64,000 bases of DNA from Klebsiella grimontii (lineage in GTDB: Bacteria > Pseudomonadota > Gammaproteobacteria > Enterobacterales > Enterobacteriaceae), in the NCBI RefSeq assembly GCF_900200035.1, contig NZ_FZTC01000014.1:310001-374000 (forward strand), written 5' to 3'. Shown piece after piece: positions 50,757 to 60,907 of this stretch (position 1 is its first letter; every line of letters begins with the position of its first letter). The notes below the pieces were generated by a model. That model made no database searches. It was not told where the DNA came from and saw only the letters and a program-made list of their open reading frames with translations. A program made the position numbers and the translations under genes.

Positions 50757-52175
50757 ATGAAAGCAGAAAATCCCTCTTCTTCAGCACATCAGTTCGTACG
50801 CGTTCGCCGCAGCGATGCCGTGCGTCGGTTGATTCAGCGTGATAAGACGCCGCTGGCGGTGTTATTAATGGCCGCCGTTGTCGGAACGCTGGCGGGGTTG
50901 GTCGGCGTCGCGTTTGAGAAAAGCGTCAACTGGGTGCAGAACCTGCGTATTGGCGCGCTGGTAGAGGTGGCTGACCACTGGTTTCTGGTGTGGCCGCTGG
51001 CCTTTATACTCTCCGCTTTGCTGGCAATGGTGGGCTATTTCCTCGTGCGGTGTTTTGCGCCGGAAGCGGGCGGCTCCGGGATCCCGGAAATTGAAGGCGC
51101 GCTGGAAGAGCTGCGTCCCGTCCGCTGGTGGCGCGTGCTGCCGGTGAAGTTTATCGGCGGCATGGGTACGCTGGGCGCGGGAATGGTGCTGGGACGCGAA
51201 GGGCCGATGGTCCAGCTTGGGGGCAACCTTGGGCGTATGGTGGTGGACGTGTTCCGCATGCGTAGCCCGGAAGCGCGCCATACGCTTCTGGCCACCGGCG
51301 CCGCGGCGGGGCTCTCCGCCGCCTTTAACGCGCCGCTCGCCGGGATTCTGTTTATTATTGAAGAGATGCGCCCGCAGTTTCGCTACAACCTGATCTCCAT
51401 TAAAGCCGTATTTACCGGCGTGATTATGGCCACCATCGTTTTCCGTATCTTCAACGGCGATAAAGCGGTTATCGAGGTTGGTAAGCTCAGCAATGCGCCG
51501 GTCAACACCCTGTGGTTGTATTTGATCCTCGGGATGATTTTTGGCTGCATTGGCCCACTGTTTAATACGCTGGTGCTGCGTACCCAGGATATGTTCCAGC
51601 GGATCCACGGCGGCAATATCAAAAAGTGGGTGCTGATTGGCGGCCTGATCGGCGGCAGCTGCGGCGTACTGGGGCTGATTCAGCCAACGGCGTCCGGCGG
51701 CGGGTTTAACCTGATCCCTATCGCCGCGGCGGGCAATTTTTCCGTTGGCCTGCTACTGTTTATTTTTATCGCGCGGGTGATCACCACGCTGCTCTGCTTC
51801 TCTTCCGGCGCGCCCGGCGGTATCTTTGCGCCGATGCTGGCGCTGGGGACGCTGCTGGGGACGGCATTTGGTATGGCGGCGACCCCGCTGTTTCCGGCGT
51901 ATCATCTGGATGCAGGAACCTTTGCCATCGCCGGTATGGGCGCGCTGCTCGCCGCCTCGGTTCGCGCGCCGTTGACCGGCATCGTTCTGGTGCTGGAGAT
52001 GACCGATAACTATCAGCTCATTTTGCCAATGATTATTACCTGTCTCGGCGCAACACTATTGGCACAATTCCTCGGCGGTAAGCCTTTATACTCGACAATC
52101 CTGCAGCGCACCCTGGCAAAACAAAAGGCGGAGCAGGAAGCCAGGGCGCAGCCGGTCGGCGGGGAGAATACTTGA
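50757..52175 (+). CDS. clcA: H+/Cl- exchange transporter ClcA
   Basis: 472 residues (E. coli 473). CLC antiporter used in extreme acid resistance. Motifs: [11 protein letters not shown] (chloride site Ser), GREGPMVQ (gating Glu) and [14 protein letters not shown], plus the inner proton Glu region [10 protein letters not shown]. The start is set at MKAENPSSS by length; a frame from 50664 would add a hydrophobic stretch ([11 protein letters not shown]) not known in the family. No good ribosome binding site is seen for either. Confidence 0.94.
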   Translation: MKAENPSSSAHQFVRVRRSDAVRRLIQRDKTPLAVLLMAAVVGTLAGLVGVAFEKSVNWVQNLRIGALVEVADHWFLVWPLAFILSALLAMVGYFLVRCFAPEAGGSGIPEIEGALEELRPVRWWRVLPVKFIGGMGTLGAGMVLGREGPMVQLGGNLGRMVVDVFRMRSPEARHTLLATGAAAGLSAAFNAPLAGILFIIEEMRPQFRYNLISIKAVFTGVIMATIVFRIFNGDKAVIEVGKLSNAPVNTLWLYLILGMIFGCIGPLFNTLVLRTQDMFQRIHGGNIKKWVLIGGLIGGSCGVLGLIQPTASGGGFNLIPIAAAGNFSVGLLLFIFIARVITTLLCFSSGAPGGIFAPMLALGTLLGTAFGMAATPLFPAYHLDAGTFAIAGMGALLAASVRAPLTGIVLVLEMTDNYQLILPMIITCLGATLLAQFLGGKPLYSTILQRTLAKQKAEQEARAQPVGGENT

Positions 52176-52256
52176 ACGATTTACTCGGGTATTGGATAAT
52201 GGCTCAAAAGGTCGGGTTATTCTTTAACCGGTCAGAAGTATCAATGGGAGCATAAA

Positions 52257-52601
52257 ATGAGTGATGACGTAGCGTTGCCGCTGGAGTTTACCGAAGCCGC
52301 AGCGATTAAAGTAAAAGACCTGATTGCTGATGAAGACAATCCCAACCTGAAACTGCGCGTATATATCACCGGCGGTGGCTGCAGCGGTTTCCAGTACGGT
52401 TTTACCTTCGACGATCAGGTTAACGAAGGCGATATGACTATTGAGAAGCAGGGCGTCGGCCTGGTGGTTGACCCAATGAGCCTGCAGTATCTGGTCGGCG
52501 GCGCCGTCGATTATACCGAAGGTCTGGAAGGTTCGCGTTTTATCGTGACCAACCCGAATGCGAAAAGCACCTGCGGCTGCGGCTCCTCGTTCAGCGTTTA
52601 A
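52257..52601 (+). CDS. erpA: Iron-sulfur cluster insertion protein ErpA
   Basis: 114 residues. A-type Fe-S carrier with the three conserved cysteines in GGCSGFQYG (42) and TCGCGSSF (106, 108). Delivers clusters to IspG/IspH and respiratory enzymes. GGGAG lies a few bases before the ATG. Confidence 0.98.
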   Translation: MSDDVALPLEFTEAAAIKVKDLIADEDNPNLKLRVYITGGGCSGFQYGFTFDDQVNEGDMTIEKQGVGLVVDPMSLQYLVGGAVDYTEGLEGSRFIVTNPNAKSTCGCGSSFSV

Positions 52602-52652
52602 AGATAGCGCGGCCCCCCCAGCCTCTCCCACAGAGAGAGGGAGCCAACGCGA

Positions 52653-52680
52653 AAAACGGTAACGTTAAGGTTACCGTTTT
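52653..52680. terminator. Bidirectional terminator between erpA and yadS
   Basis: Perfect 11-bp stem AAAACGGTAAC/GTTACCGTTTT with a GTTAAG loop. The A and T ends serve as the T run in either direction for the convergent genes erpA and yadS. Confidence 0.85.
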
Positions 52681-52687
52681 GCTTTTA

Positions 52688-53311
52688 TTACCGCCCATTC
52701 TCATCAAGCGCAAAAGTTGGCAGCTTCAGGTGCCAGCGGATTGCCGCCAGCCTGATGACCAGCGTGACCACCATACCTATCATCGCCGCGTTTTCTAACG
52801 GAACCTGAAAAGTGTAGTACGCCGTCGCATGCACGATGCCGCCAACGATGCAGGCCGTGGCGTAGATTTCCGTACGCAGTATCATCGGGATTTCGCGCGC
52901 CAGCACATCGCGGATGATCCCCCCGCCGACGCCGGTGACGACGCCCATACAGACGGCCACCAGCGGCCCGCTATGGGCAATAAAGGCTTTGTTGACGCCG
53001 ATACCGACAAACACCGCCAGACCAACGGCGTCCAGCACCGGCAGTACCCATTTGGGTAACCGGCGCGGCTGGCGCACCAGCAGGATAGTGAACATGCTGG
53101 TGACCATCGCCACCACCAGATCGGTAGGATCTTTAACCCAAAATACCGGGCCGTTAGCAAGGGCCATATCGCGAATAGTCCCGCCGCCCACCGCAGTTAC
53201 CACGCCTAATACCAGCACGCCGAAAGGGTCCATGCGCAGCTTTCCAGCCAGCAGGACGCCGGAGATGGCAAACACGGCGGTGCCAATAATATCCAGCCAA
53301 TAGACAAGCAT
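52688..53311 (-). CDS. yadS: TRIC-type trimeric cation channel protein YadS (UPF0126)
   Basis: 207 residues, as in E. coli. Two UPF0126 repeats, each with a Gly-rich motif: GGGTIRDM and GGGIIRDV. About seven transmembrane segments. Bacterial TRIC family members form trimeric K+-selective channels; the physiological role of this one is unknown. Last gene of mtn-btuF-yadS, from which it is separated by a 133-bp palindromic element. Confidence 0.93.
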   Translation of the reverse strand: MLVYWLDIIGTAVFAISGVLLAGKLRMDPFGVLVLGVVTAVGGGTIRDMALANGPVFWVKDPTDLVVAMVTSMFTILLVRQPRRLPKWVLPVLDAVGLAVFVGIGVNKAFIAHSGPLVAVCMGVVTGVGGGIIRDVLAREIPMILRTEIYATACIVGGIVHATAYYTFQVPLENAAMIGMVVTLVIRLAAIRWHLKLPTFALDENGR

Positions 53312-53331
53312 CGTCAGTTCCCACTTATAGT

Positions 53332-53464
53332 CTATCCCATCAGGCTATTTCATTTGCCAGTTTGGCCCTGGTCAGCGCTTACGAACCTCACGTACTGCGT
53401 GTACGCAGCGGTTGTTCCGCGCTGTCCTCCAGACTGGCTGCAACAATTGCGCCTGGTGGGATAG
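53332..53464. repeat. 133-bp nested palindromic element between btuF and yadS
   Basis: Outer arms CTATCCCATCAGGC (53332-53345) and GCCTGGTGGGATAG (53451-53464) pair over 14 bp with one G-U. Inside, GCCAGTTTGG (53356-53365) pairs with CCAGACTGGC (53429-53438), and CAGCGC (53373-53378) with GCGCTG (53419-53424); GAACC/GGTT and GTAC/GTAC lie further in. The whole gap could fold as one long interrupted hairpin. It does not match the REP or ERIC sequences I know. Size and form suggest an interspersed non-coding repeat or a structured RNA in the btuF-yadS transcript. Confidence 0.65.
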
Positions 53465-53491
53465 GTTCTGAGCACCTGGGTTAGCAGGTGG

Positions 53492-54292
53492 TTATTTTAT
53501 CTGCTCGAGCGCAGTACAGAGTTGTTTTGCGGCGAGGATAATACGTGGGCTCGCGCGTTCAAACCAGTCGCCATGTAGCGCAATAAACGAAATTTTTAGC
53601 TGATTCTGCCAATAGCGCTCAACGGCGGGAAGTTGACTGGCGTCGCCGGCGATGACAATGGCCTGAGGCTGCCTTGCCAGTACCTGTTCACGGCTCACCT
53701 GCGGCCAGGGAACCCGGCTGGCGGCAAAAATGTTTTCTCCACCGCACAGGGTCAGAACCTGATCCTGAATCGATCCTTTGCTGGTGGTAAAGAGCGGGCT
53801 GGCGCCGAACTGTAAAAAAACGCGTTTTTTCGGCCCGCTCGCATAGCGGGCTTTTAAGGTCTGGTACTCGTCCTGCATTTTCTGCGCCGCTTGCCGCGCC
53901 TTTTCCGGCTGCGGGCTCCACTGCGCCAGCTGGCGAAGCGTTGCGATAATGTCTTCAATGGTCGACGTTTCGACCCAGATGACTTTTATCCCGAGCGAGC
54001 TAAGCTGATTCACCTGACGTTCAGCGTTGCCGCCGCGCCACGCCAGCACCATGTCGGGCTTGAGGGCGACGATACGTTCCAGATTCATTCCTTGCCAGCT
54101 GGAAACCTGCTCTATTTTTGCGGCTTCAGGGGGATAATCGGAGTAGCTGCTGACGCCAACCGGCGTAATACCGGCGGCAAACGCCAGTTCAGTATTGGCG
54201 GGAGAGAGCGTAATCACCCGCGGCGCGGCGAAAAGCCATGCCGGGGCGAGCAGCATCAGGACGGCAAGCGCCGCGTTGAGCGACTTAGCCAC
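53492..54292 (-). CDS. btuF: Vitamin B12-binding periplasmic protein BtuF
   Basis: 266 residues, as in E. coli. Signal peptide ends FAAP region (about 1-22), then the binding-protein fold with [16 protein letters not shown] and [10 protein letters not shown]. Two cysteines (LCGGENIF and KQLCTALE) form the known disulfide. Delivers cobalamin to BtuCD. Start overlaps the mtn stop by 8 bp. Confidence 0.96.
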   Translation of the reverse strand: MAKSLNAALAVLMLLAPAWLFAAPRVITLSPANTELAFAAGITPVGVSSYSDYPPEAAKIEQVSSWQGMNLERIVALKPDMVLAWRGGNAERQVNQLSSLGIKVIWVETSTIEDIIATLRQLAQWSPQPEKARQAAQKMQDEYQTLKARYASGPKKRVFLQFGASPLFTTSKGSIQDQVLTLCGGENIFAASRVPWPQVSREQVLARQPQAIVIAGDASQLPAVERYWQNQLKISFIALHGDWFERASPRIILAAKQLCTALEQIK

Positions 54293-54983
54293 GGGCCAGG
54301 TGCTGCACCAGGTTTTCCACCATCAGGGTGGATTGCTTCGCGGCAACGGCGAGAAACTCGTCGAAGCTCAGGTGCGACTGCTGGTCGGCAACATCAGAGA
54401 TCGCGCGAACGACAACAAACGGTACGCCATAGTTGTGGCAGACGTGCGCGATGGCGGTGGCTTCCATTTCTACCGCAACGGCCTGCGGGAAGTTGTGGCG
54501 GATTTTTGCGAGGCCAATAGAACCGTTGATGAAGGCGTCGCCGCTGACGATCAGTCCGCGTACCGCATTCAGGTTCAGCGCCTTGATGCAGGTCTCCGCG
54601 GCGGCAATCAGCTTATCATCGGCTTTGAAACCGGCAGGGCAGCCCGGCAGTTGGCCATACTCATAGCCAAACGCGGTGACGTCCGCGTCGTGATAGCGCG
54701 TTTCGTCGGAAACGACGATATCGCCGACTTTCAGGGTTGATGCCAGACCGCCCGCGGAACCGGTGTTAATAATCACATCCGGCTTGCAGTGCTCCATCAG
54801 CAGGGTCGCACCCATGGCGGCGGCCACTTTGCCAATACCCGATTTCAACAGAGCGACGTCAATACCCTGAAGCTGGCCGGTGTAGATTTCGCTGCCGCCG
54901 ATAGTGAGGGTCTGGCGGTTGTCGATTTTGTCGCGCAGAAGGGTAACTTCTTCTTCCATTGCGCCAATAATGCCGATTTTCAT
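54285..54983 (-). CDS. mtn: 5'-methylthioadenosine/S-adenosylhomocysteine nucleosidase
   Basis: 232 residues, as in E. coli. Cleaves MTA (by-product of SpeE) and SAH; part of AI-2 production. Conserved [32 protein letters not shown] (catalytic Glu region) and RAISDVAD (catalytic Asp). First gene of mtn-btuF-yadS, divergent from dgt. Confidence 0.98.
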   Translation of the reverse strand: MKIGIIGAMEEEVTLLRDKIDNRQTLTIGGSEIYTGQLQGIDVALLKSGIGKVAAAMGATLLMEHCKPDVIINTGSAGGLASTLKVGDIVVSDETRYHDADVTAFGYEYGQLPGCPAGFKADDKLIAAAETCIKALNLNAVRGLIVSGDAFINGSIGLAKIRHNFPQAVAVEMEATAIAHVCHNYGVPFVVVRAISDVADQQSHLSFDEFLAVAAKQSTLMVENLVQHLARG

Positions 54984-55067
54984 AGATTTACTCGCGATAT
55001 GTGGGTTTTAGCGGCATAGTCTATCATGCGCTTAGAAGGAAACGTTATTGCTCGCTCGGGGGAGATC

Positions 55068-56582
55068 ATGGCTAAGATCGATTTTCGCAACAAGATTAAC
55101 TGGCGTCGCCGCTATCGTTCACCGCAGGGCGTTGAGACGGAGCGTGAAATCCTGCGAATTTTCGAAAGCGATCGCGGGCGCATCATCAACTCTCCGGCGA
55201 TCCGCCGGTTGCAGCAGAAAACCCAGGTTTTCCCGCTGGAGCGCAACGCCGCGGTGCGAACCCGTCTGACCCACTCCCTGGAGGTTCAACAGGTTGGCCG
55301 CTATATCGCTAAAGAAGTGCTGAGCCGCCTGAAAGAACAGAAGCTGCTGGAGAGCTACGGGCTGGATGAGCTCACCGGGCCGTTCGAAAGCATCGTTGAA
55401 ATGGCCTGCCTGATGCACGATATCGGCAATCCGCCTTTTGGCCATTTTGGCGAGGCGGCCATTAACGATTGGTTCAGCCAGCGGCTTTTCCCCGGCGATG
55501 CGGCCAGCCAGCCATTAACTGACGATCGCTGCGTGGTCGCGGCGTTGCGCCTGCAGGAAGGCGATAGCCAACTGAACGAGCTCCGACGCAAGGTTCGCCA
55601 GGATTTATGCTGGTTTGAAGGCAATGCCCAGGGCATTCGCTTAGTGCACACGCTGATGCGAATGAATCTGACCTGGGCGCAGGTGGGCTGTATTCTAAAA
55701 TATACGCGTCCGGCATGGTGGCGCGGGGAACCGCCAGCCAGCCACAATTATTTAATGAAAAAACCTGGTTATTATTTAGCCGAAGAGGGCTATATTGCGA
55801 GGTTACGTAAAGAACTGGATCTGGCCCCTTACAATCGCTTCCCATTAACGTGGATTATGGAAGCTGCGGATGACATCTCATATTGCGTCGCCGATCTTGA
55901 AGATGCGGTAGAAAAACGCATCTTCAGCGTAGAGCAGCTTTATCAGCATCTCTATGAAGCCTGGGGCGTTCACGAAAAAGGCTCTTTGTTTAATCAAGTT
56001 GTCGAAAACGCCTGGGAGAAATCGCGTGCGAATTCTCTTAGCCGGAGTACCGAAGATCAGTTTTTTATGTATTTACGGGTGAATACGCTCAATAGACTGG
56101 TACCCTACGCGGCGCGGCGGTTTATTGATAATCTGCCGAAGATTTTTAGCGGTGATTTTAATCATGCTCTGCTTGAGGACGACAGCGATTGCAGCCAACT
56201 GCTTGAGCTTTATAAAAATGTTGCGGTAAAACATGTATTTAGTCATCCTGATGTCGAGCAGCTGGAGCTGCAGGGCTATCGCGTTATCAGCGGTTTGTTG
56301 GATATCTACCAGCCGCTGCTAAAATTATCGCTGGATGAATTTAGTCTGCTGGTGGAAAAAGAGCGGGTGCGCAGTTTACCGATTGCATCGCGTCTCTTTC
56401 AGAAACTTTCAACCCGCCATCGGTTAGCTTACATAGAGGCCGTAAATAAGATTTCGCGCAATAATCCGGAATTTCCGGTGCTGGAATATTATTATCGCTG
56501 TCGTCTCATTCAGGACTATATCAGCGGAATGACCGACTTGTATGCATGGGATGAATATCGACGATTGATGGCCGTAGAATAA
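55068..56582 (+). CDS. dgt: Deoxyguanosine triphosphate triphosphohydrolase
   Basis: Cleaves dGTP to deoxyguanosine and triphosphate. 504 residues (E. coli 505). HD-domain motifs: [26 protein letters not shown] and [13 protein letters not shown]. Start at MAKIDFRNK, with GGGGGAG 4 bases before it. The second half is more AT-rich than the first but shows no break in the reading frame. Confidence 0.97.
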   Translation: MAKIDFRNKINWRRRYRSPQGVETEREILRIFESDRGRIINSPAIRRLQQKTQVFPLERNAAVRTRLTHSLEVQQVGRYIAKEVLSRLKEQKLLESYGLDELTGPFESIVEMACLMHDIGNPPFGHFGEAAINDWFSQRLFPGDAASQPLTDDRCVVAALRLQEGDSQLNELRRKVRQDLCWFEGNAQGIRLVHTLMRMNLTWAQVGCILKYTRPAWWRGEPPASHNYLMKKPGYYLAEEGYIARLRKELDLAPYNRFPLTWIMEAADDISYCVADLEDAVEKRIFSVEQLYQHLYEAWGVHEKGSLFNQVVENAWEKSRANSLSRSTEDQFFMYLRVNTLNRLVPYAARRFIDNLPKIFSGDFNHALLEDDSDCSQLLELYKNVAVKHVFSHPDVEQLELQGYRVISGLLDIYQPLLKLSLDEFSLLVEKERVRSLPIASRLFQKLSTRHRLAYIEAVNKISRNNPEFPVLEYYYRCRLIQDYISGMTDLYAWDEYRRLMAVE

Positions 56583-56638
56583 GGGTGAGTTTTGTAAAGA
56601 CGGACAATAAATTTTTACTTTTACCAAAACTTCATTCC

Positions 56639-56666
56639 GGAACTTCGCGCTATAAAATGACTCTGA
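56639..56666 (+). promoter_or_regulatory. Sigma-E type promoter of degP
   Basis: -35 GGAACTT (56639-56645), 16-bp spacer, -10 TCTGA (56662-56666), matching the RpoE consensus. It lies about 50 bp before the degP start. Envelope stress control of degP by sigma-E (and Cpx) is known in E. coli. Confidence 0.88.
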
Positions 56667-56716
56667 TAGTCACCAACACAGCAACTATTCGTTATCTGAA
56701 ATCGAGATTGAAACAT

Positions 56717-58156
56717 ATGAAAAAAACCACGTTAGCAATGAGTGCCCTGGCTCTGAGTTTAGGTCTGGCGTTGTCCCCTCTCTCTGCGAGCGCGGCGGAA
56801 ACAGCTTCTTCGGCGACTAATGCGCAGCAAATGCCAAGCCTGGCCCCGATGCTGGAAAAAGTGATGCCGTCGGTCGTGAGCATTAACGTTGAGGGGAGCA
56901 CCACCGTTAATACGCCGCGAATGCCGCGTAACTTCCAGCAGTTCTTTGGCGATAATTCGCCGTTCTGTCAGGATGGTTCTCCGTTCCAAAGCTCTCCGTT
57001 CTGTCAGGGCGGCGGGCAGGGCGGCGCGCCGGGTAGCGATGGCGGCCAGCAGCAGAAATTTATGGCCCTCGGTTCCGGGGTGATCATCGATGCCGCTAAA
57101 GGCTATGTCGTCACCAACAACCACGTAGTGGATAACGCCACCACGATCAAAGTTCAGCTGAGCGATGGACGTAAGTTCGACGCGAAAGTGGTCGGTAAAG
57201 ACCCGCGTTCTGATATTGCGCTGATTCAGATTCAGGATCCGAAAAACCTGAGCGCGATTAAGCTGGCGGACTCTGACGCTCTGCGCGTTGGTGATTACAC
57301 CGTAGCGATCGGTAACCCGTTTGGCCTGGGCGAAACCGTCACCTCGGGGATCGTCTCCGCATTAGGTCGTAGCGGCCTGAACGTTGAAAATTATGAAAAC
57401 TTTATCCAGACCGATGCGGCGATTAACCGCGGTAACTCCGGCGGCGCGCTGGTTAACCTCAACGGCGAGCTGATCGGTATCAACACCGCGATTCTGGCGC
57501 CGGACGGCGGTAACATTGGTATCGGCTTCGCGATTCCGAGCAACATGGTGAAAAACCTGACCGATCAGATGGTCAAATTTGGCCAGGTTAAACGCGGTGA
57601 GCTGGGTATCATGGGGACCGAGCTGAACTCCGAACTGGCGAAAGCGATGAAAGTCGACGCTCAGCGCGGCGCTTTCGTCAGCCAGGTGATGCCGAACTCG
57701 GCGGCCGCTAAGGCGGGCATTAAGGCCGGCGACGTGATTACGACTCTGAACGGTAAGTCGATCAGCAGCTTTGCCGCGCTGCGTGCCCAGGTGGGCACCA
57801 TGCCGATCGGCAGCAAAGTCGAGCTTGGCCTGCTGCGTGACGGTAAGCCGGTGACGGTGACCGTTGAGCTGCAGCAAAGCAATCAGAATCAGGTTGATTC
57901 AAGCACTATCTTCAACGGTATTGAAGGTGCTGAAATGAGCAACAAAGGCCAGGACAAAGGCGTTGTGGTGAGCAATGTGAAAGCGGGAACGCCGGCGGCG
58001 CAGATTGGCCTGAAGAAAGGCGATATTATCGTTGGCGCTAACCAACAGCCGGTGAAAAATATCGCCGACCTGCGCAAAATCTTTGATGCCAAACCGTCGG
58101 TTCTGGCCCTCAATATCCAGCGCGGCGATACGTCGATTTATCTGCTGATGCAGTAA
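56717..58156 (+). CDS. degP: Periplasmic serine protease/chaperone DegP
   Basis: 479 residues (E. coli 474). Degrades or folds damaged envelope proteins. Signal peptide ends ASA before AETA. Protease domain with TNNHVVDN (His), SDIALIQI (Asp) and RGNSGGAL (Ser), an LA loop with the two cysteines (PFCQDG, PFCQGG), then two PDZ domains (about 285-375 and 390-475). The extra residues are in the Gly/Gln-rich LA loop. Start at MKKTTLAM; upstream in-frame ATGs lie before the sigma-E promoter. Confidence 0.98.
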   Translation: MKKTTLAMSALALSLGLALSPLSASAAETASSATNAQQMPSLAPMLEKVMPSVVSINVEGSTTVNTPRMPRNFQQFFGDNSPFCQDGSPFQSSPFCQGGGQGGAPGSDGGQQQKFMALGSGVIIDAAKGYVVTNNHVVDNATTIKVQLSDGRKFDAKVVGKDPRSDIALIQIQDPKNLSAIKLADSDALRVGDYTVAIGNPFGLGETVTSGIVSALGRSGLNVENYENFIQTDAAINRGNSGGALVNLNGELIGINTAILAPDGGNIGIGFAIPSNMVKNLTDQMVKFGQVKRGELGIMGTELNSELAKAMKVDAQRGAFVSQVMPNSAAAKAGIKAGDVITTLNGKSISSFAALRAQVGTMPIGSKVELGLLRDGKPVTVTVELQQSNQNQVDSSTIFNGIEGAEMSNKGQDKGVVVSNVKAGTPAAQIGLKKGDIIVGANQQPVKNIADLRKIFDAKPSVLALNIQRGDTSIYLLMQ

Positions 58157-58171
58157 TTCTTGACGGTTCGC

Positions 58172-58210
58172 AAAGCCTCTTTTCTCCTTGTGGAGGGAAG
58201 GGGCTTTTTT
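58172..58210 (+). terminator. Rho-independent terminator of degP
   Basis: 16-bp stem (AAAGCCTCTTTTCTCC with GGAGGGAAGGGGCTTT, several G-U pairs), TTGT loop and a T run ending at 58210. Confidence 0.85.
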
Positions 58211-58347
58211 ATTGCTGCTGGACCTTTCCTTTTTCGTTCTGTGACATCTTCCACAACTCCATACATCTTGCCCCGCCTTTGTGCGAATGCACAATGCGGC
58301 GTTTTGCCAACTCTTTTATGCTGGTAGCCTGCTCACGGGAGGGTTAC

Positions 58348-59505
58348 ATGGCTGGCTGGCATCTTGATACCAAAATGGCGCAGGATATCGTGGCGCGTAC
58401 GATGCGCATTATTGATACCAATATTAACGTAATGGATGCCCGCGGGCGCATTATCGGCAGCGGAGACCGTGAGCGAATTGGTGAATTGCACGAAGGGGCG
58501 CTGCTGGTGCTTTCTCAGGGGCGGGTTGTCGATATTGATGATGCCGTTGCCCGACATCTGCACGGCGTGCGTCAGGGAATAAACCTGCCGCTGCGTCTCG
58601 AAGGGGAGATTGTCGGCGTCATCGGTCTGACCGGGGAACCGGAGTCGCTGCGCAAATACGGGGAACTGGTTTGTATGACCGCCGAGATGATGCTGGAACA
58701 ATCGCGGTTGATGCATCTTCTCGCCCAGGATAGCCGTCTGCGCGAAGAGCTGGTCATGAACCTGATTCAGGCGGAAGAGAATACCCCGGCGCTGACCGAG
58801 TGGGCCCAGCGTCTGGGGATCGATCTCAATCAGCCGCGCGTGGTGGCGATGATAGAAGTAGATAGCGGCCAGCTGGGCGTCGATAGCGCGATGGCGGAGC
58901 TGCAGCAGCTCCAGACCGCGTTGACCACGCCGGACCGTAATAATCTGGTGGCCATTGTCTCGCTGACGGAAATGGTGGTGCTGAAACCCGCGCTGAATGC
59001 CTTTGGCCGCTGGGATGCGGAAGATCATTGCAAACGGGTCGAGCAGCTGATCAGCAGGATGAAAGAGAACGGTCAGCTGCGTTTTCGCGTGGCGTTGGGA
59101 AACTTTTTTACCGGGCCGGGCAGCATCGCCCGTTCATACCGCACCGCCAGAACCACGATGATGGTCGGCAAGCAGCGGATGCCGGAGAGCCGCAGCTATT
59201 TCTACCAGGATTTGATGCTGCCGGTGCTGCTTGATAGCCTGCGCGGCGGCTGGCAGGCCAATGAACTGGCGCGCCCGCTGGTTCGCCTGAAGGCGATGGA
59301 TAACAACGGTCTGCTGCGCCGCACCTTACAGGCATGGTTTCGTCATAACGTGCAGCCGCTGGCGACCTCAAAGGCGCTGTTTATTCACCGCAATACGCTG
59401 GAATACCGTTTGAACCGCATTTCTGAGCTGACGGGGCTGGATTTAGGCAATTTTGACGATCGTCTGCTGCTGTATATTGCGCTGCAGCTCGACGAGCAGA
59501 GATAG
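58348..59505 (+). CDS. cdaR: Sugar diacid regulator CdaR
   Basis: 385 residues, as in E. coli. N-terminal sugar-diacid recognition domain (MAGWHLDTKMAQDIV to about 135) and C-terminal PucR-type helix-turn-helix (SKALFIHRNTLEYRLNRI, about 333-360). Activates glucarate/galactarate genes in E. coli; none are near here. Start ATG follows GGGAGGG. A hairpin (GTTCCCGGC 59512-59520/GCCGGGAAC 59534-59542) lies between it and yaeH. Confidence 0.95.
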   Translation: MAGWHLDTKMAQDIVARTMRIIDTNINVMDARGRIIGSGDRERIGELHEGALLVLSQGRVVDIDDAVARHLHGVRQGINLPLRLEGEIVGVIGLTGEPESLRKYGELVCMTAEMMLEQSRLMHLLAQDSRLREELVMNLIQAEENTPALTEWAQRLGIDLNQPRVVAMIEVDSGQLGVDSAMAELQQLQTALTTPDRNNLVAIVSLTEMVVLKPALNAFGRWDAEDHCKRVEQLISRMKENGQLRFRVALGNFFTGPGSIARSYRTARTTMMVGKQRMPESRSYFYQDLMLPVLLDSLRGGWQANELARPLVRLKAMDNNGLLRRTLQAWFRHNVQPLATSKALFIHRNTLEYRLNRISELTGLDLGNFDDRLLLYIALQLDEQR

Positions 59506-59551
59506 AATATCGTTCCCGGCCGGGAGGATTAACGCCGGGAACAGGCTCAAC

Positions 59552-59941
59552 TTATTTGTTGCGCGTCAGTTTTTCCAGATCGGATTCGATTTCGCTGATC
59601 TTATTGGTGACAACGCTTTCCAGGTGACGCAGATCGTCAAGAATCTTACGTTTCAGATCGATTTCGGTACGATCGCGCTGACAGATTTGATCCAGCTCGT
59701 CGATGATATAGCGTAGGTTAGGGCTAATTTCCTGGACTTCTTTATACCCCTGGCCCACGCCGTCGGCGACCACGGTTTTGCGCTGACGCGGATATTTGAA
59801 CTTGACGCTCTTAGCGAAGAACTCGCCTTTATCCTTCTGAAAGTAGATTTTCAGAATGTCGTTGTTGGCTTCCTGCCGCAGGCTATAGCGATCGATTTCA
59901 TCTGGATTGGTAATACCAAGACTTTTCAGATTATCGTACAT
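59552..59941 (-). CDS. yaeH: UPF0325 family protein YaeH
   Basis: 129 residues (E. coli 128), nearly identical: [20 protein letters not shown] and a C-terminal helical part ([15 protein letters not shown]). Cytoplasmic, no signal peptide. Function unknown. Convergent with cdaR; downstream of dapD on the same strand behind the dapD terminator. Confidence 0.95.
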   Translation of the reverse strand: MYDNLKSLGITNPDEIDRYSLRQEANNDILKIYFQKDKGEFFAKSVKFKYPRQRKTVVADGVGQGYKEVQEISPNLRYIIDELDQICQRDRTEIDLKRKILDDLRHLESVVTNKISEIESDLEKLTRNK

Positions 59942-60013
59942 AACGGTACCTTTGATATCATCGTAATCTTTGAATAATTAACGAAAAAATCTATCTTCGC
60001 CAGCTTAATATAT

Positions 60014-60039
60014 AAAAAAAGCGGGATGCCTCCCGCTTT
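60014..60039 (-). terminator. Rho-independent terminator of dapD
   Basis: 9-bp stem AAAGCGGGA/TCCCGCTTT with a GGCA loop (minus strand), followed by a run of T at 60020-60014. It lies 10 bp after the dapD stop. Confidence 0.9.
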
Positions 60040-60048
60040 TCATACTGC

Positions 60049-60873
60049 TTAGTCGATGGTACGCAGAAGTTCGTTGATTCCAACCTTGCCGCGGGTTTTG
60101 GCATCGACTTTTTTGACAATGACCGCGCAGTACAGGCTGTATTTGCCATCTTTTGACGGCAGGTTGCCGGAGACGACGACGGAGCCTGCCGGAACGCGGC
60201 CGTAGAACACTTCACCGGTTTCGCGGTCGTAGATTTTGGTGCTCTGGCCGAGGTACACGCCCATAGAGATAACGGAACCCTCTTCGACGATAACGCCCTC
60301 AACGACTTCGGAACGCGCGCCGATAAAGCAGTTATCTTCGATAATGGTCGGGTTAGCCTGCAGCGGCTCCAGTACGCCACCGATACCGACGCCGCCGGAC
60401 AGGTGGACGTTTTTGCCGATCTGCGCGCAGGAACCGACGGTCGCCCAGGTATCCACCATGGAGCCTTCGTCAACGTAGGCGCCGATGTTCACATAGGACG
60501 GCATCAGAACCGTATTACGAGCGATAAACGCCCCCTGACGAACGGCCGCTGGCGGAACGACGCGGAACCCTTCTTTCTGGAAACGCGCTTCATCATAATC
60601 CGCGAACTTCATTGGGACTTTATCGAAGTAGCGGCTTTCCGCACCATCGATAACCTGGTTATCGTTAATACGGAAAGAGAGCAGAACCGCTTTCTTCAGC
60701 CACTGATGGGTGACCCACTGGCCGTCAATTTTTTCAGCGACACGCAGCGCGCCGGAATCAAGCAGAGAAATCACCTGGTTAACCGCTTCGCGGGTCACGG
60801 TATCCACGTTTGCCGGGGTGATGTCGGCGCGACGCTCAAAAGCGGACTCAATAACGTTCTGTAATTGCTGCAT
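60049..60873 (-). CDS. dapD: Tetrahydrodipicolinate N-succinyltransferase
   Basis: 274 residues, as in E. coli. Lysine/diaminopimelate pathway. Left-handed beta-helix hexapeptide repeats ([48 protein letters not shown]). Lies 34 bp after glnD in the same direction. Confidence 0.98.
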   Translation of the reverse strand: MQQLQNVIESAFERRADITPANVDTVTREAVNQVISLLDSGALRVAEKIDGQWVTHQWLKKAVLLSFRINDNQVIDGAESRYFDKVPMKFADYDEARFQKEGFRVVPPAAVRQGAFIARNTVLMPSYVNIGAYVDEGSMVDTWATVGSCAQIGKNVHLSGGVGIGGVLEPLQANPTIIEDNCFIGARSEVVEGVIVEEGSVISMGVYLGQSTKIYDRETGEVFYGRVPAGSVVVSGNLPSKDGKYSLYCAVIVKKVDAKTRGKVGINELLRTID

Positions 60874-60907
60874 TGTTTACTCTTTCCATTTACTTAAAAA
60901 AAATACG

